Source of the DNA: Diorhabda sublineata
Taxonomy: Eukaryota > Arthropoda > Insecta > Coleoptera > Chrysomelidae
DNA: 64,000 nucleotides
Direction: 5' to 3'
Assembly (NCBI RefSeq): GCF_026230105.1
Contig: NC_079478.1
Coordinates: 13,097,653-13,161,652 of the forward strand
Made by a program: the position numbers and the translations under genes. The notes beneath the pieces are model-generated. The model saw only the letters and a program-made list of their open reading frames with translations, ran no database searches and was not told the DNA's origin. Below, one piece after another: positions 37,395 to 49,945 of the stretch; the first letter of the stretch is position 1, and every line of letters starts with the position of its first letter.

Positions 37395-38415
37395 ACTTAA
37401 CTACTGGGACTCTAGATGGTTCGTTAAGTCAAATTATATTCCAATATAAAGAAAGGACGAAAAATGTATGTTATGTGCATTATATCAGACTGAATTAAAA
37501 TCAATCTTCTTCAAAAATAACCACCAAAGCAAGACATCTTAGTCTCAGAACGCAGAAGACGACTGCAGATAGTAAATATGGAAAATGAGCTACAAAACTT
37601 ATTTAGGATTTAAAGAAAGTTACAAGCATATTTAGTTCAATACACTATTCCAAACTAAAAGATGGTATAAAACCAAATGAAGATGTTACTGAAAATTTTC
37701 CAATACAGGCAAAACTAAAACAAAGTTTGTCAACGCTTAACATCTAATTTTTTCATGAATTCAAAGGAAAAACGGAGTCTAAGTCCAAAACACACTTTTA
37801 CACAATAAAATACACTCACGACTCCATCCCTTCTATTCAACTTTTAAAGGCCCATCAATACCTTCAATGAGATTTTTATGTCCTTCTAAAATCTCACAAT
37901 CCTATCATTTTCTCGTTGGAATACCACATAAGGGCAGGACCGTTTGTTTTTAGTGCTGATTTCGGATTTTTATTGGCCCTTAATTGATTCCCCTACTAGA
38001 TATAGAATTTTTACAATGAAGTAACTAGTGAGTACTTTTGATTGTATAGCCAAAAGTATTAATTCTCTTACAAAAATATAAAATTATAATATAATAAAAT
38101 TTGAAATTCCTTCCTCAACACTACTGCAGTGTTGTAATTTCTCCGCTGGCTGAAACAGGATGTTTTCGTGGCAGTAACTCCAAATCTCTAATAATCAAAT
38201 AACGATAAAACTTTATTTCGTAGTTAGAAGGAATGGAACATCTATAATGCACCAGGTATGCAGTTCAAAGTGCAGAAAAGTCGATAATCTCCAGACAATT
38301 TATGTTCACCTGTTGTATACTAGGTATCCAGTTCTTTACCAAAACGTTAGAGTAAATAATACGACATATTAGACAATAGTGAAACATCAATAAGTAATAA
38401 TATGGTTTCGAGAAC
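37395..38415. other. No gene recognised
   Basis: AT-rich, with no coding segment or repeats that I can support. Confidence 0.35.
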
Positions 38416-38417
38416 AA

Positions 38418-38627
38418 TTAACAACTTACTGGACTGTTGCACACCATTTTCCAATACTTCATAGGGAATATGTTAGAAATTCCCGAGAATTTTTTTGAAG
38501 CAAAATTTTTATATAGAGAGCAAACCTCATTCTTCAAAAAAACTTTAGCTGTGAACGTAAAAGCTATTTTTGCATCTCCAAATGTATCCTTATGAAATAA
38601 CCAGATGTCAAAAAACAGAGAACAGTG
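38418..38627 (-). other. Unrecognised minus-strand open segment, possible exon
   Basis: About 65 codons free of stops on the minus strand, including KDTFGDAKIAFTFTAKVFL and KNEVCSLYKNFASKKFSGIS, then FPMKYWKMVCNSP. The last codon is followed by GTAAGT at 38430-38425, a good splice donor. No initiating Met, no partner exon found and no family recognised. It could be one exon of a minus-strand gene or a chance frame in a decayed element. Confidence 0.25.
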
Positions 38628-39179
38628 GTGGAGCTATAGTTACCAATATTCATTAAAGCTTCTTCCAATTCAGTACTTATGAGTTTATCGTCAGTTTCAT
38701 TTAGCTTTCAGAGAACCTGATAAAATTATAATAATTACATAGTATATTAGTTTTAACATATATACATACTACCCGACTTTTTCCAGTCATACTAGTATGA
38801 ATATCATAATGTTTTTGGGAATTACTCAAATTTTTTACTAAAAATTATAATTTTTCCTTTTGATATGGATGCGTCCCTAGGTTCAACTCTCTCGATTTCT
38901 CTAGATTTTTCCCCTAACGCCACGTAGATAGTTTGTTTTCTGTGTATTTAAAGCTCATAAAAGTTCTCGAAAGTACTGCTCTTCACTAAGTGGATACACT
39001 GTGTATTTTTAATGTAGCGTTTTAAAATTACGCTCTCGCAGAACTGCGCCGCATGCGTTACATCTGTTGGGAAACTACAGACGCCAAGGCGAAAACATAC
39101 AATCGAGTGTACATTTGGTGATTTTAAAATAACGCGCTCCTATTTGGAATCACGATTAAAATATTTTGGATTTGATCGC

Positions 39180-40534
39180 ATTCTCGTAATATCGTCGGAC
39201 CATCTTGTTGTTGGACCCTTACTACGGTGTGCGTCTTGACGCACTCCGTTCTCGGTCAACACTCTTAGCACCAGTACGTCTATTTGCTACTTGCTCCTCT
39301 GACTTCATAGTTCATAGGTGTAAGCGGTCGTTGAAGCCATTGAGCACACAAGCTTTCAGATAGGCCCGTCGCGCCCCTCTTGATGTTACCAAGGCCCGAT
39401 CAGGCGCTTTGATTCGTTAGGCAGGTTGTGGGATTTGCCCAGGTGTTTAAGCCCCCATGTACATCCAAATGCCGTTCCGCAACCCAGAGAGCGCAGGTCT
39501 CGTTTTTTATTTTATTATCCACATGTTCGTGTCAGAGCAGCTTTGTATCCAGAGCTACTCCCAGGTATTTTACAGATCTAGAGTACGTAAGAGTCACACT
39601 GCCCAACGTTATCGTTGGGGGCGTCCTAATGTTGAGTCTCCTCGTAAAGAGGAGGAGTTCAATTTGCGTTGGGTTAATTCTCAACCCTTCAGACCGGCAT
39701 AACCTATCCACCACTCGCAGTGCCCTTGTCATGGGGCCCTGAGAAGCGGCGGCGTCCTTTCCCGAGCAAAGGATGACCAAGTCGTCAGCATAAGCCTGTG
39801 TGTACAAGTCTGTCTTATTTAGAACACTGATCAGGTCGTTGACGACCAGACACCACAGGATTGGAGACAATACTCCACCTTGTGGGCAGCTCCTGACGGC
39901 TACGTTCTTGTCAGTTACATTGTTTTGTTTAGTCGACATTAGGCGTTGTGATAGCATAGCCCTTATCCAACTTACGAGGTACATTTCGGCGCCACGAGTC
40001 TCGAATGCTCGTCAAATGAGTTCGACAGGGGTACTATAGAATGCCCCTTCGATGTCAAAAAATGCTGCCATTCCAACTTTCCACAGTCCAATGTGCTCTC
40101 CACCCTCCTCACCAGGTGGTGCAGAGACAGGTCCATGGACTTGCCAGCATGGAAAGTGTATTGTTGGTCATGTAGTGGTGTTACTACCAACATATTTTTC
40201 GATTATCTATTCAGCAACCTCTCCAATGTTTTAGTAAAAAATTGGTAAGGCTGATGAGCGGGTATGCTTTGGGGCCAGTTTAGTCGTTCCTCCCTGGTTT
40301 TGGGATGAACACCCCCTTCACCTCTTTCCATTGTTCAGGTATATACCCCTAAGTAAGGTAGGATCTGAATATCCGTACCAGGTGAGGAGCCAATATCTCC
40401 AGAGCCATCCCAGGCCGGTGAGATGTATGGGTGAAGGAACTTGACAGCCCAGCTACCCTCTCATAGTTTATTATCTTTTCAGTCGTGTGAATCAATATTT
40501 CCAGAGTGTCCCTTTCGTTCTTTGTCATTGTCAA
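39180..40534 (-). pseudogene. Non-LTR retrotransposon RT domain (R1/LOA/Jockey type)
   Basis: Reverse transcriptase of a non-LTR element, read on the minus strand from 40534. Landmarks are GYIPEQWKEVKGVFIPKPGR (near 40350-40300), SLTNFLLKTLERLLNR (near 40230), DLSLHHLVRRVESTLDCGK (near 40130-40080), SCPQGGVLSPILWCLVVNDL (near 39885-39830) and the catalytic box TQAYADDLVILCSGKD (near 39800-39760). Then come LRINPTQIELLLFTRR and SVKYLGVALDTKLL (to ~39532). The YADD motif is intact. The frame changes at ~40020 and ~40200-40250 and at several stops. Less AT-rich than its surroundings. Endonuclease and RNase H parts are not seen. Confidence 0.85.
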
Positions 40535-41065
40535 ATAACATCAGACGCGATACTAGCTACTTTTCTAATTTGTGTTCTACAAGAACTGCATTCTATATGC
40601 CAAACTGCTTCAACCGTTGTAATCATTTTGTTTAAATTTTATGAAAAATAAAATACGTTTAATGAATTTTAATAGAATATAATTTTATTTTGTATAAGTT
40701 ATTACAGCTTTCAGTGTAGCTTCATTATTATGACGTACAGCGTACGTTTGTTGGTATATAAATATGAAAACATTAGTCGTGCGTCCAAACTTAAGGTCGC
40801 TGGGATTATTTACTTCAAATAAAAAAATGTTAGCCGGAGCAGAAAGGGTTGATGGGCCAAGTGTTGGTTTAATCCCTTCAATAGTGGAGATTTTCCGCCG
40901 TCAGATTGTCTACATTCGTAGGATATAGAGGTTATAAGAGAAGCAATAGAAAACCAATTTAGTACCATCACTCGTTGACAATTGGACACCCTTGGACCTT
41001 GTAAAGATACCTAACATCGCTGTTTAAAATCCTTAAGTAAGATCTACAAAATTTGTCGAATATTG
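40535..41065. other. No gene recognised
   Basis: Short segment between two transposon fragments; part may be the decayed N-terminus of the mariner copy that follows. Confidence 0.3.
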
Positions 41066-41069
41066 GTGG

Positions 41070-41517
41070 ACATCCGGGCATGGAAAATCAGTGGTTAAAC
41101 AAAGAACAATTACCAGAGCCCATCGTGAAAGGAGGTCGATTCAAGCGAAAAGACTTGTCGGGTATTTGGTGGAATTAATGAAGGTTTAGTGTTCTTCGAA
41201 ATAATTGCAGATAGACAAGTTATCAATACAGAGGTATATAGTGGACAACTGATGCTAATGTATGAAATTTTATCGGAAAAATATTTAGGTTTAGTTTCCC
41301 AAAAGCGGGTGATCTTATTAGTTCCAGTTTACCAGTTGTTAGTTCAATAGCGAAATACTTGCGTGAGAAAAAAGATAAATCCAAGGGAGTTGACAAAAAT
41401 GCAGTGCAAAAATGTTTCACATCCAAGCCTAAGTTATGGTTTTGCCAAGATCTCAAAGAGCTTGCTGAAAATTGGAATAAAACCATAGAATACGATGAGC
41501 TATATTTCGAATATTGA
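41070..41517 (+). pseudogene. mariner transposase remnant lacking the catalytic middle
   Basis: Plus strand: ENQWLNKEQLPEPIVKGGRF and KRKDLSGIWW (41080-41165), then GLVFFEIIADRQVINTEVYS in another frame, and finally AKYLREKKDKSKGVDKNAVQ with KCFTSKPKLWFCQDLKELAE and a terminal YDELYFEY (ending 41517). These align with the mariner order RKRxWxxKxExPxPxPKxGLHxKK..SVWWDxxGxxxxELLP..QTINxxxYxxQL and the C-terminal ...KxxxDxxxxxF.SKPKxFYxxGIxxLPERWxxxxxxxGEYF. The part with the second and third Asp (DNARPH, SPDLAPSD) is deleted. Confidence 0.65.
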
Positions 41518-41829
41518 TGCTTTGTTTTTGTATAATTATTTAATTAACAAAGTGAATATTGAAAACCGTCATTATTTATCAGACACTCTTCATAAAAAAC
41601 AATTCGATCCAAAGATGACTCCTTTAATAAAATAGCTACTCTTAGAGAGACACACACACCCCGGATAGATCTACAGATGAATATGAAGAAGGACATTCCA
41701 CCGCCCCCTGACATTTCGACAGATCCTCATCCTCGTTCCCGTCGCAGTTTCGCGCCTAGACTCCTTTCTCTTCTCTGAGTTCTATGGGAGATTCTGAAGG
41801 TTTTTTTGTTAAGAGTTATCCTTTTGGTG

Positions 41830-42190
41830 TGTGGTATTGTGATTTTGCTTTTTTTCGATATTTTTCACTAAACTAACTCAACCTATCGAGCCAGATTTTT
41901 CTCGACCTTCCGTGTCCTTTTTGGTCTCTTATATTTGCATGTGTGTCCCCATGCAACCGAGGCATACATCATAATCGGTATTATTATACTCCTGATAAAA
42001 CTGAGTGATACCTTGATCCAACGTTACTCCTAGGTATTTGGCCTTCTTCGTTTTAGAGTCTTTTCATGATGTTCACTTTCACGCACCTCGTTGCTATTGC
42101 GGTATCGTCAACATACATCTTTATCATAGTGTGAAATGTCCGCTGTGTACATATTATACAACATCGGTAATAGTACCGCTTGCGTTTTAT
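41830..42190 (-). pseudogene. Jockey-type RT fragment, heavily decayed
   Basis: Minus strand: LLPMLYNMYTADISHYDK (near 42175-42120) for the LLFNIYxSDIP motif, a VDDTAIA word for YADDTAI, then AKYLGVTLDQGITQF (near 42045-42000). Frame changes throughout. Confidence 0.55.
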
Positions 42191-42199
42191 TGTAAAGAC

Positions 42200-42732
42200 A
42201 CAAAAATTTGAATCAATGAAATATTCCTACATGAAATATGTGCTGCCATCTTTTCAATTCATAACCTATACTCCTTTGTCTACATAAACACTTCCTGTTT
42301 TCAAATTTGCACAATGTAAGGCAGATGGCAGCATATTATTCAAGTTTGCGTACTTAAGCTTCAAAATAGTTGAAATAATAAAAAGACGATTTCAATAATT
42401 TCTCGTTTCTATTTATTTCGTTTATAAATAAACCTTCAATATTTAATCAGAGTCAAGAATCCTAATTATCTGTCTAGTACTTAATTTCATCCACTGTCAA
42501 GATAATTCAATTTAAATAACAAACAAGGGAATAATCATGCTTTGTAATCACGTATTGGATCAAACAGTGATTACATCGCTCAGTATGACGTGGTTATCAA
42601 AGGGATTCGCCGGATGAAATTTTAAAAATTGACCTTGATAATACAATACATTAGTTGATGAACGATGTCAGTCTTACGAATTGTCATACGGAGGTATTGA
42701 GGTTAAGCAAATTTGTTGCAATTTTTTGGCAG
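42200..42732 (+). other. Upstream region of first nucleotidase gene
   Basis: No ORF. It ends in TTTTTTGGCAG (to 42732), a good splice acceptor 16 nt before the ATG, so transcription probably starts at an unseen non-coding exon farther upstream. Confidence 0.4.
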
Positions 42733-42748
42733 GAAAGTCAAATTAGAA

Positions 42749-45700
42749 ATGAAAAATTTTGTTTGGGAAATCGAAGAACTTAGTAGACCACATGTACATA
42801 TTAAAGATAAAAATGTAGTCAACCAAAAACTTAGTAGATTAATTGAAGATGGATTTAAAAAATTGCAAGTTGTTTCAGATTTCGATAAAACCTTAACCAA
42901 ACAACATGAAAATGGAAAACTCCATCTAAGCAGTTTCGGTAAGTGATTTTTTTATTCGTCTACTACATTCAATAATATATTATTTTCAATATTAATCAAA
43001 GATATTGATTTCGGTAACACACCTTCATTTTTGTGTGATTATATATTTTTAATTTAGTGAAATTGTATGACACATATATATTTTTTCCTACAATTTGCTA
43101 AAGTTGTTGAATATACATATAAATTAGAGTTATTCCATAGCCTTCAATGATTTAAATAAATAACCTTGTGGCTTATTCACCCAGACAATATACATTTATG
43201 TGATGCCAAACTAGTTTATGAATATCATGAAATCGAGTTGAATATTTTATTTTCAAATATTTTTGTGAACAGTGAAATATTACAGCATAATGCATAATTT
43301 CAGTACACACTTTGTACTCTTAAACAATTTATACTATAATTTTTATAGCTATGTTCAGTACATGTCCATCTGTTACACAAGAGCACAAAGTAACAGCCGA
43401 TGAACTAAACAGAAAATATGCACCTTATGAAGTAGATCCCACGATCCCTCAAGATGTAAAAGTGCAACTTATGATTGAATGGTGGACTAAATCAGAAGAA
43501 ATCCTTAAGTAAGTATGTTTACATAACAAATAAAGTGTTCTATCTTCTCTCACAATTATCAAATTCAATTTTAATATAATCTTTGTTTCCAAACAATACT
43601 GATTATAAAATAAATAATGTACTAAATACACTTTTATTCTAAAAGATGTGTGAGTGTAAGGCAATCCATAAACAAAGACTAGAGTACTAAGTTTCAAGCT
43701 CTTTGAAGCCTCCAGACGGTTAGCTCATTTTGCAATGTTATTGCCATCTGACTAGTGAACAGTCCTGGGTACACAATAGGTCAAAGCGACAGAATCAGGA
43801 TCTTAAGCACTAGCTCATCTAATCTAATTATACAATATTGTTTCAAAATTTTCAAGGATTTTGGAAGGAATAGAAACATTCTACTTTTTGCCCAATTAAA
43901 TTATTTATACAAATTGAGAAAAGAAATTTTTTTGGAATGTCTACAAAACTCTTTATTTGAGAGCAGTTTACGGAGTTTTCCTAAATTCAAAATATGTCCA
44001 ATTTCAATATTTAACTATTTACAGTTTTAATTTTTGCTGCCATAAACCATGCTTAAGTTCACTTCGATCTGTAGAGTCTGTAGAGAAGTTTTTCAAACAC
44101 ACTTTTAATGAAATCTATAGAATTAATAATTCATACATTTCAGGCAAGTAATTATATAGTTTTGCAAAATAGTAATGACATTATAGTTATGGTTAATATT
44201 ACATAGTATGTGTTTATTTTTGTAAATATAGATTATTAAATTATATAAATATAAATTGACCTTTTATCTAGCAGGTTTTCTTATTTAAATAATATAAGTT
44301 GGGTTTATTGTACATAATTTCCAAGAATTTTATTGTGAAAGAAATAGATATTCTCTGATCTGTCTCATAAATATACCACAAACCTTTTACATTATTGTGA
44401 ATTTATCGACTTCTGAAAATTTTGGTGAATACATATTTTTTTCTTTAACAAAGAACCTATTAACACAATTTTATGTTATTTGAAACAAATTATTTTAAGT
44501 CATAGTATTATAACACATAATCTAAAATGCTAATTTTCCCATAAATAAAAAAAACGCTTGCTATACAAACAAGTGTATTTTAATTTTCATTATGTAGAAG
44601 TGTTAATACACATATTGGATTTTTTTATTGGTATGAGTTTTGATTTAATAGTTAGCATCTCCATTTCTAATGGTATATTTAAAAAAAACTTATAAACCAA
44701 TTAAAAAACATTAAAGATAGCAAAATGGTTCTCTTAAACTGTTTTGTTTGGTAATTTATACCAAATTATGCTGTTATATGTGTCATTGGTCTGGAAGAAT
44801 CTTTGAAATTTTTATAAGTAACCTGTAAACTGATAGAAACAGTTAGAACTAGATATATCATTTTAACAATTTAATATAAGTTATAATGATAACTTCTGTC
44901 ATTTTGTTGAATATTTTATTTAAACAATTAATGACTAATGGAAAAACTAGCTCTTACTTTCTAATTCTCACTTATAAATATACTGCAAATATTTTATATC
45001 ATAGTAAATTCATTTTTCAATCCTGATAAATATTTTATATTCATATGATAAACATATTATTAGCAACAGCCTAATTTGTAAAATAATTTTGTTTTAGAGG
45101 TTTATCTGTAACCAAGGATGAGATTGAAAGAGTTTGTGGAGAATTATGTCCTTCATTAAGGTAAAATTTTAATAAATTATTAGTAACATTTCATAATTAT
45201 CCAATTTTCAATACCACATAATTTAACCTGGAACTCCTGGTAATGTTCATCATTTACTACCACTAAACAAATACTCACAATCTCATTGTGTGTGGTAAAC
45301 CTTTAGACTCTGAATATAACTTGACTATTATGAAACCTACTTGTCAGACAGGGTAATTGGTGTGGTCATACTAAATAGAGTTTTAAATATTGTTTTAATT
45401 TCTTTTCTTTTTCTTCTTCTTTAACCGGCGCTGCAGTCCTTTGAGAACTAGTGCCTTCTCAGAAAACAAATTCCAAACCTTTCTGTTCTAAGCATGGTGC
45501 CTTCAAGGTCTAAGCTGGATCAGGTCTGCGTCAACCTCCTCCAACCAGTGAAAGCGCAGTATTCCTCTCAGGAACCTCCGACCTGCGAAGGTCGGGATTC
45601 TCCTTGAGGTTCTCATGTATAACGTTTTTTGTTCATTGATTTTGAGTTATTTTGCTTCAGTTGCTCGCTCGAACTCCTCAACCTCTCCTGAAAATGCCGA

Positions 45701-47685
45701 AGTGGTTTGTGCCATGATATCAACATCATTCGCATAGGCGAAATGCAAATAGTTCCTCTGGGTTTCATTCTGATGCTTCTTGAGGCACCGTCCAGTGAGA
45801 AATTGAACAGTTTTGTCCTTCACTCTGCCAGAGGCGTTCCTCACTGTCACTCTAACCATACGCAACAGCTTCTTTGGAAGTCAAACTCCACCAGGTCCTT
45901 ATACAGCTGATCTCTGAGGATACTGTCGAACATCTAGCGGAAGTTAATGAAGAGGATCTTGTTTTATTGTTGAAGCTAATATCTAAATAGTTTCAAATGC
46001 TACTGTAAAGTTGTTGAGTAAATTTTAGTTATCCATGATATTTATATGTCTACTGTCTACCCTACATATTACCATCATTTTCTCCAAATTTCATAACATC
46101 CTTTAAATATAGTTGTTTTGATGTATATGTTTTTCAGAGATGGGACGAAAGAATTGTTTGAATCTTTAGAAGCAAATAATGTACCGATTTTAGTTTTTTC
46201 TGCTGGGCTAGGGGATACAGTAGTAGCAGTACTTAAACATTGTCAAGTTTATCTATCAAATGTTGAGGTAAGTAATAAAACAAATAATATCTGGAAGAAT
46301 ACTACACATATTAATTTTGATTTTACATATCTGTATTTAATCTTGAATCTATTTAAATTTAGACAAATATCATAATACAGAAAGCACACATTACAGAATA
46401 TTGTTACTAATTTCGCTCTGGCTCTGTTTATATAAATTCTTACTGTTTTCCAGGTAGTATCTAATTTTTTGAAGTACAACAATAATGGTATCATTGAAGG
46501 CTTCCAAAATCTGGTCATTCACATATACAACAAAAATGAGGTGGCCATCAAAGGTACACACTTCTATCACAGAATAATGGATAAAGAGAATGCTCTTTTG
46601 ATGGGTGATTCCTTAGGAGATGCTAGTATGGTGGATGGTATGGAAAATGTGAAAGAGGTTCTTAAAATTGGATTTTTATATGAAAGGGTAAATAATATAA
46701 TTTTCATTGCTTATAATCAAATTTTCAGACATAGAATGTTATTCCCAGTGGCCCAAGTAACAATGGTTTTTTCTCATGAAGGTATTTTATCAAAATGGCA
46801 GTTATACTGCAGCTAAACGTCGCTTTCATGTTCATTTCTAAATTAATTGTATTCTACCCGTAAACTCAATAAAGTTATGATTAAAAAACATCGTTGAAAC
46901 GAAAAACAGAAGAAACAAATCAATATAAACTCTTATGTATATTAAATTGCTGTAACAATAAGTCATCAGATATTTGTGCCTTGAAGTACTGGTTTTAGAG
47001 AAATCTCAGAAGTAGGGTTGAATTTACCCAATCATTCCTGCAATCTTTTAGTGATTCAGGTTCTTAATGAAAACAATTTCACTGCCCAACGTCATTTTTT
47101 TAAACGTTTTTGGAAATTATTGAGGAAACAAAGAACCTTGCTCCATCTTTCTAGAAATGTAATTAACATTTTGAATATTAGAGTGATGAAAACAAAAATA
47201 ATCTTTTTTAAAAATCAAGGGACCATGTTGTTATCATGAACGTAGAGCGTTAGTAAAAAAGTTAACACCCACTAAATATGGAAACCTTATTTCAATATGA
47301 GGTCCCTGTGAACATGAATCTTCTCAATGTTTCATAAAATTTGATGATAGCTATGAATGGAAACATTCCTTTGTCCGCTCGTTCTTCTATCTTCAATGTA
47401 TGTAATTTTTTTCTATCTAAACAACGTTATTGGACTCTTGAAAACTGTCCCTGTGGTGTGATGAGGAAATCTTTTAAATCTCCTTATAAGAATTCTAAAA
47501 AAACAACAGTAATTTCATGTATGATTGCTCCACTAAATAATCTATTATTCTTGCAGAGTGAAGAATCTTTACCGAGTTATATGGATACATTTGATATAGT
47601 CTTGGTAGATGATCAGACAATGGATATACCAAGGGCAATAATAGATTTAATTAAATCAAAACAAATACAAGGTGATTGCATCTAA
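42749..47685 (+). CDS. cN-IIIB: Cytosolic 5'-nucleotidase III (cN-IIIB type), six exons, complete
   Basis: HAD-fold phosphatase that removes phosphate from nucleoside monophosphates; family members prefer CMP or 7-methyl-GMP from mRNA cap turnover, in the cytosol. Exons: 42749-42938, 43349-43508, 45098-45160, 46138-46267, 46454-46687, 47557-47685. All introns are GT-AG; total 906 nt, 301 aa, normal length. Motif I is SDFDKTLT (nucleophile Asp44, Asp46). The nucleoside-pocket segment YAPYEVDP and EWWTKS (Trp108) is intact. Motif II is FSAGLGD with Ser159, the family Lys is in NKNE (208), and Mg-binding motif III is MGDSLGD (Asp233, Asp237). The C-terminus YMDTFDIVLVDDQTMDIPRA is very close to the Drosophila enzyme. 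An acceptor at 42731-42732 implies a 5' non-coding exon. Poly-A signal AATAAA is at 47774. Intron 3 carries an antisense retroelement piece. A diverged paralogue follows at 56.1 kb. Confidence 0.95.
45415..45950 (-). pseudogene. Non-LTR RT fragment in nucleotidase intron 3
   Basis: Antisense to the host gene. Minus strand: VRNASGRVKDKTVQFLTG, then LHFAYANDVDIMAQTTSAFS (near 45745-45690), where the catalytic YADD box reads YAND, and VEEFERATEA (near 45655). Further on come RRFLRGILRFHW and KVWNLFSEKALVLKG-like words. Typical of the RTE-like elements with YADDVDIIARTxxxLxEAFxxxExAA. Confidence 0.75.
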
Positions 47686-47773
47686 CATTTTTAACAAATA
47701 CATAATTTAAAAAAAAAATCTTTTATTTATTTTATTGACATTTTTTCATTGTTGCTATATTTGCTGTTATTTA

Positions 47774-47779
47774 AATAAA
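47774..47779 (+). terminator. Poly-A signal, first nucleotidase gene
   Basis: AATAAA 89 bp after the stop codon, in an AT-rich 3' UTR that ends before the Tc1-like element at 47990. Confidence 0.5.
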
Positions 47780-47989
47780 TCGTATTCTTTGGTTTTTTAA
47801 TTTAGAACTGAATATATCTTTTTTTAAACCCTCTCTATTATACAATGTGAAGGACAATAAGTATTTGGTGTGACTATTAAAAGAAACATGCAACGAATGT
47901 TTCCTGTAAACATACCCTTATATAATCCAAATATTTTGGTTGAATAATACCGATACTAATTGTTCACCCCATTTTATTTAATGTTTATA

Positions 47990-48791
47990 ACTCCTGGACA
48001 AAATTAACGCATCACATCAATTGATGTAGATATTTACAATATAAACACAGAATAAAATTAAGTTACATTGAAATAATAATGAACACTTACAAATTAGTCG
48101 AATATGATATTAACATAATTTGCCTTATTTTTTCCATAAAAGTTTGTTTTTGCTGGAAAGCTATCATACCTCCAAAATGAAAAAAAAGAAGAAAAATCAA
48201 TAAAAGAGAATAAATGCATTTGGGTCAACCTAGTAGACCATTTCCTCTACTTCTTATAACAGCATTCATGCGCCGCAACATGCTTGATATTAAATAGTCA
48301 ATAAAAGCTTGTGGTGTATTCTCCCATTCTACAATAGTGACCTCTATTAGTTGGTTGTGATCAGGGCAACTGTGACCTCTTTTTGAGATAGTTCAATAGA
48401 TGTTAAGTGGCCATTCTAATAAAGGGATATTGAGCGTTGCCTTGCATGAATAAAAAATTAAGCCCAACAAATGGAGCAAATAGCATCACATGAGTTTACG
48501 AGAGATATCACAGCTGGAAAACCTTTCTCCTTGCCTTTGCCAGACACGCTTACGTCCATCTGGAGTTTTAAGGCTAACACTAGTTTCATCGGAGAACAAA
48601 ACCCATTTTAGTCTAAAACGAGATTTAATACGAATTACTGTCGAAACAAGTTTATTTGATATTATAGGTAACTTAAATAACAAATATCACTGTCGAACAA
48701 GATCCATGGATCACTTATCGTACAGTAAGTTATCAATAAATAAAGAATATCGAGTAAAGTATGAGTGATGAGTTAATTTTGTCCAGGAGTT
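47990..48791 (-). mobile_element. Tc1-like element, internally deleted
   Basis: The left end ACTCCTGGACAAAATTAACG (47990) and right end complement (to ~48790) form ~27-bp inverted repeats (ending GCATCAC on the left and TCATCAC on the right), next to TA dinucleotides. At ~800 bp it is half the length of an autonomous Tc1 element. A decayed transposase is on the minus strand. Confidence 0.8.
48225..48683 (-). pseudogene. Tc1-like transposase fragment, second catalytic Asp changed
   Basis: Minus strand: KWVLFSDETSVSLKTPDGRK and RVWQRQGERFSS (first catalytic Asp in SDET, near 48600-48530). The region near 48445 reads FLFMQGNAQ where active proteins have FMQDNARPH, so the second Asp is Gly. Then EWENTPQAFIDYLISSMLRR and MNAVIRSRGNG (near 48325-48235, frames vary) form the usual C-terminus. 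The HTH half and the middle are missing. Confidence 0.8.
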
Positions 48792-49670
48792 TAGTTCATA
48801 TTTAAACCTGTCTCACATATTACGTTTTAAACTTCTCATCTCAGAACTCTTCTATTAGTTGGTAGGTGAGCATTTTGACACGTTCACGTATTCTTCTAAA
48901 TCTCGTTTTTTATTGATGGAATACTTAGATTATTCGCAATTACGTCATTTGAAACGTACACTTGCCATTTTAAACCAATCACATGCCTAACTTTGATAGG
49001 TTGCTATAACAACAACCTGAATTTTTCAAAAATTGTTTCAGTCACGTGGCAACTGCAAAATTAATTAGTGATAAATTCCTTGGCTTGACAGCTGTCACAT
49101 ACGAATGTCAATTGCAGAGGCATACATTATTTTTAATACAAATTTATTTTATCTGAAAAATAGGTACATACATGTTATTTACTGGTAACATCAATTAAAA
49201 ATGTGTTTTTGAAGTTATTCATGGTCCTCTGAATGTTAAATCCCCAATCTTCTAAAATGTTAGTGAGCCCTACAACAGATTGTGAACTTTCTTTCCTCAC
49301 AAAACGCTCAAAATTGTTTCAATATTGTTGATTTCGGTTTCCTCGTATTGGACGGTATTGGGTTACCTACCTTAACTATTATTTCTTCCAAACTATCTAA
49401 CTATGGAGTATTACAATCAATTCAAATGTAGCCATTTTGGAAAGTTTTTAAAGAGCTTCAAACGATAGTGAACGTTCCAAATGACGTGTCAAAATGCACG
49501 CCTACCAATTAATGGAGGATTTCTGAAATGAGAAGATTGAAACGTTATAGGCCAACAGATCTGTGAGACAGGTTTAAATAGTAACTAAACTCCTGGACAA
49601 AATTAACTCATCACTCATACTTTATTCGATATTCTTTATTTATTGATAACTTACTGTACGATAAGTGGGC
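48710..49670. repeat. Large inverted duplication, ~180-bp arms
   Basis: 48710-48890 and 49490-49670 are inverted copies. The first ~100 bp (around ACTTATCGTACAGTAAGTTA and TGAGTTAATTTTGTCCAGGA) are nearly identical; the inner ~80 bp (TTGGTAGGTGAGCATTTTGA against TTGGTAGGCGTGCATTTTGA) are less so. Each arm spans the right end of the Tc1-like element plus adjoining DNA. The 600-bp centre is AT-rich without a recognised gene. Confidence 0.8.
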
Positions 49671-49945
49671 CATGTAACAAATTGAGAAATCATATAGATG
49701 TATGTACACAAATATAAATAGTTTAGAACCTGTAAAAACTTATTATTGAATTCAAATTTGAGTATGAGGAAAATGCCAGTCCCATGAATTCATATATTTC
49801 TGACTTTTTTGGGTCTTATCAAATTTTAGATATGTTTCAGTAGTACCTAAAGGCACTCTCTTAGACTGTGAAAAATACTATACATAGTAATACTGATAGT
49901 GCAGTTTTTGGCATATAATAGAGATCTGGAGACAAATATTTCTGT

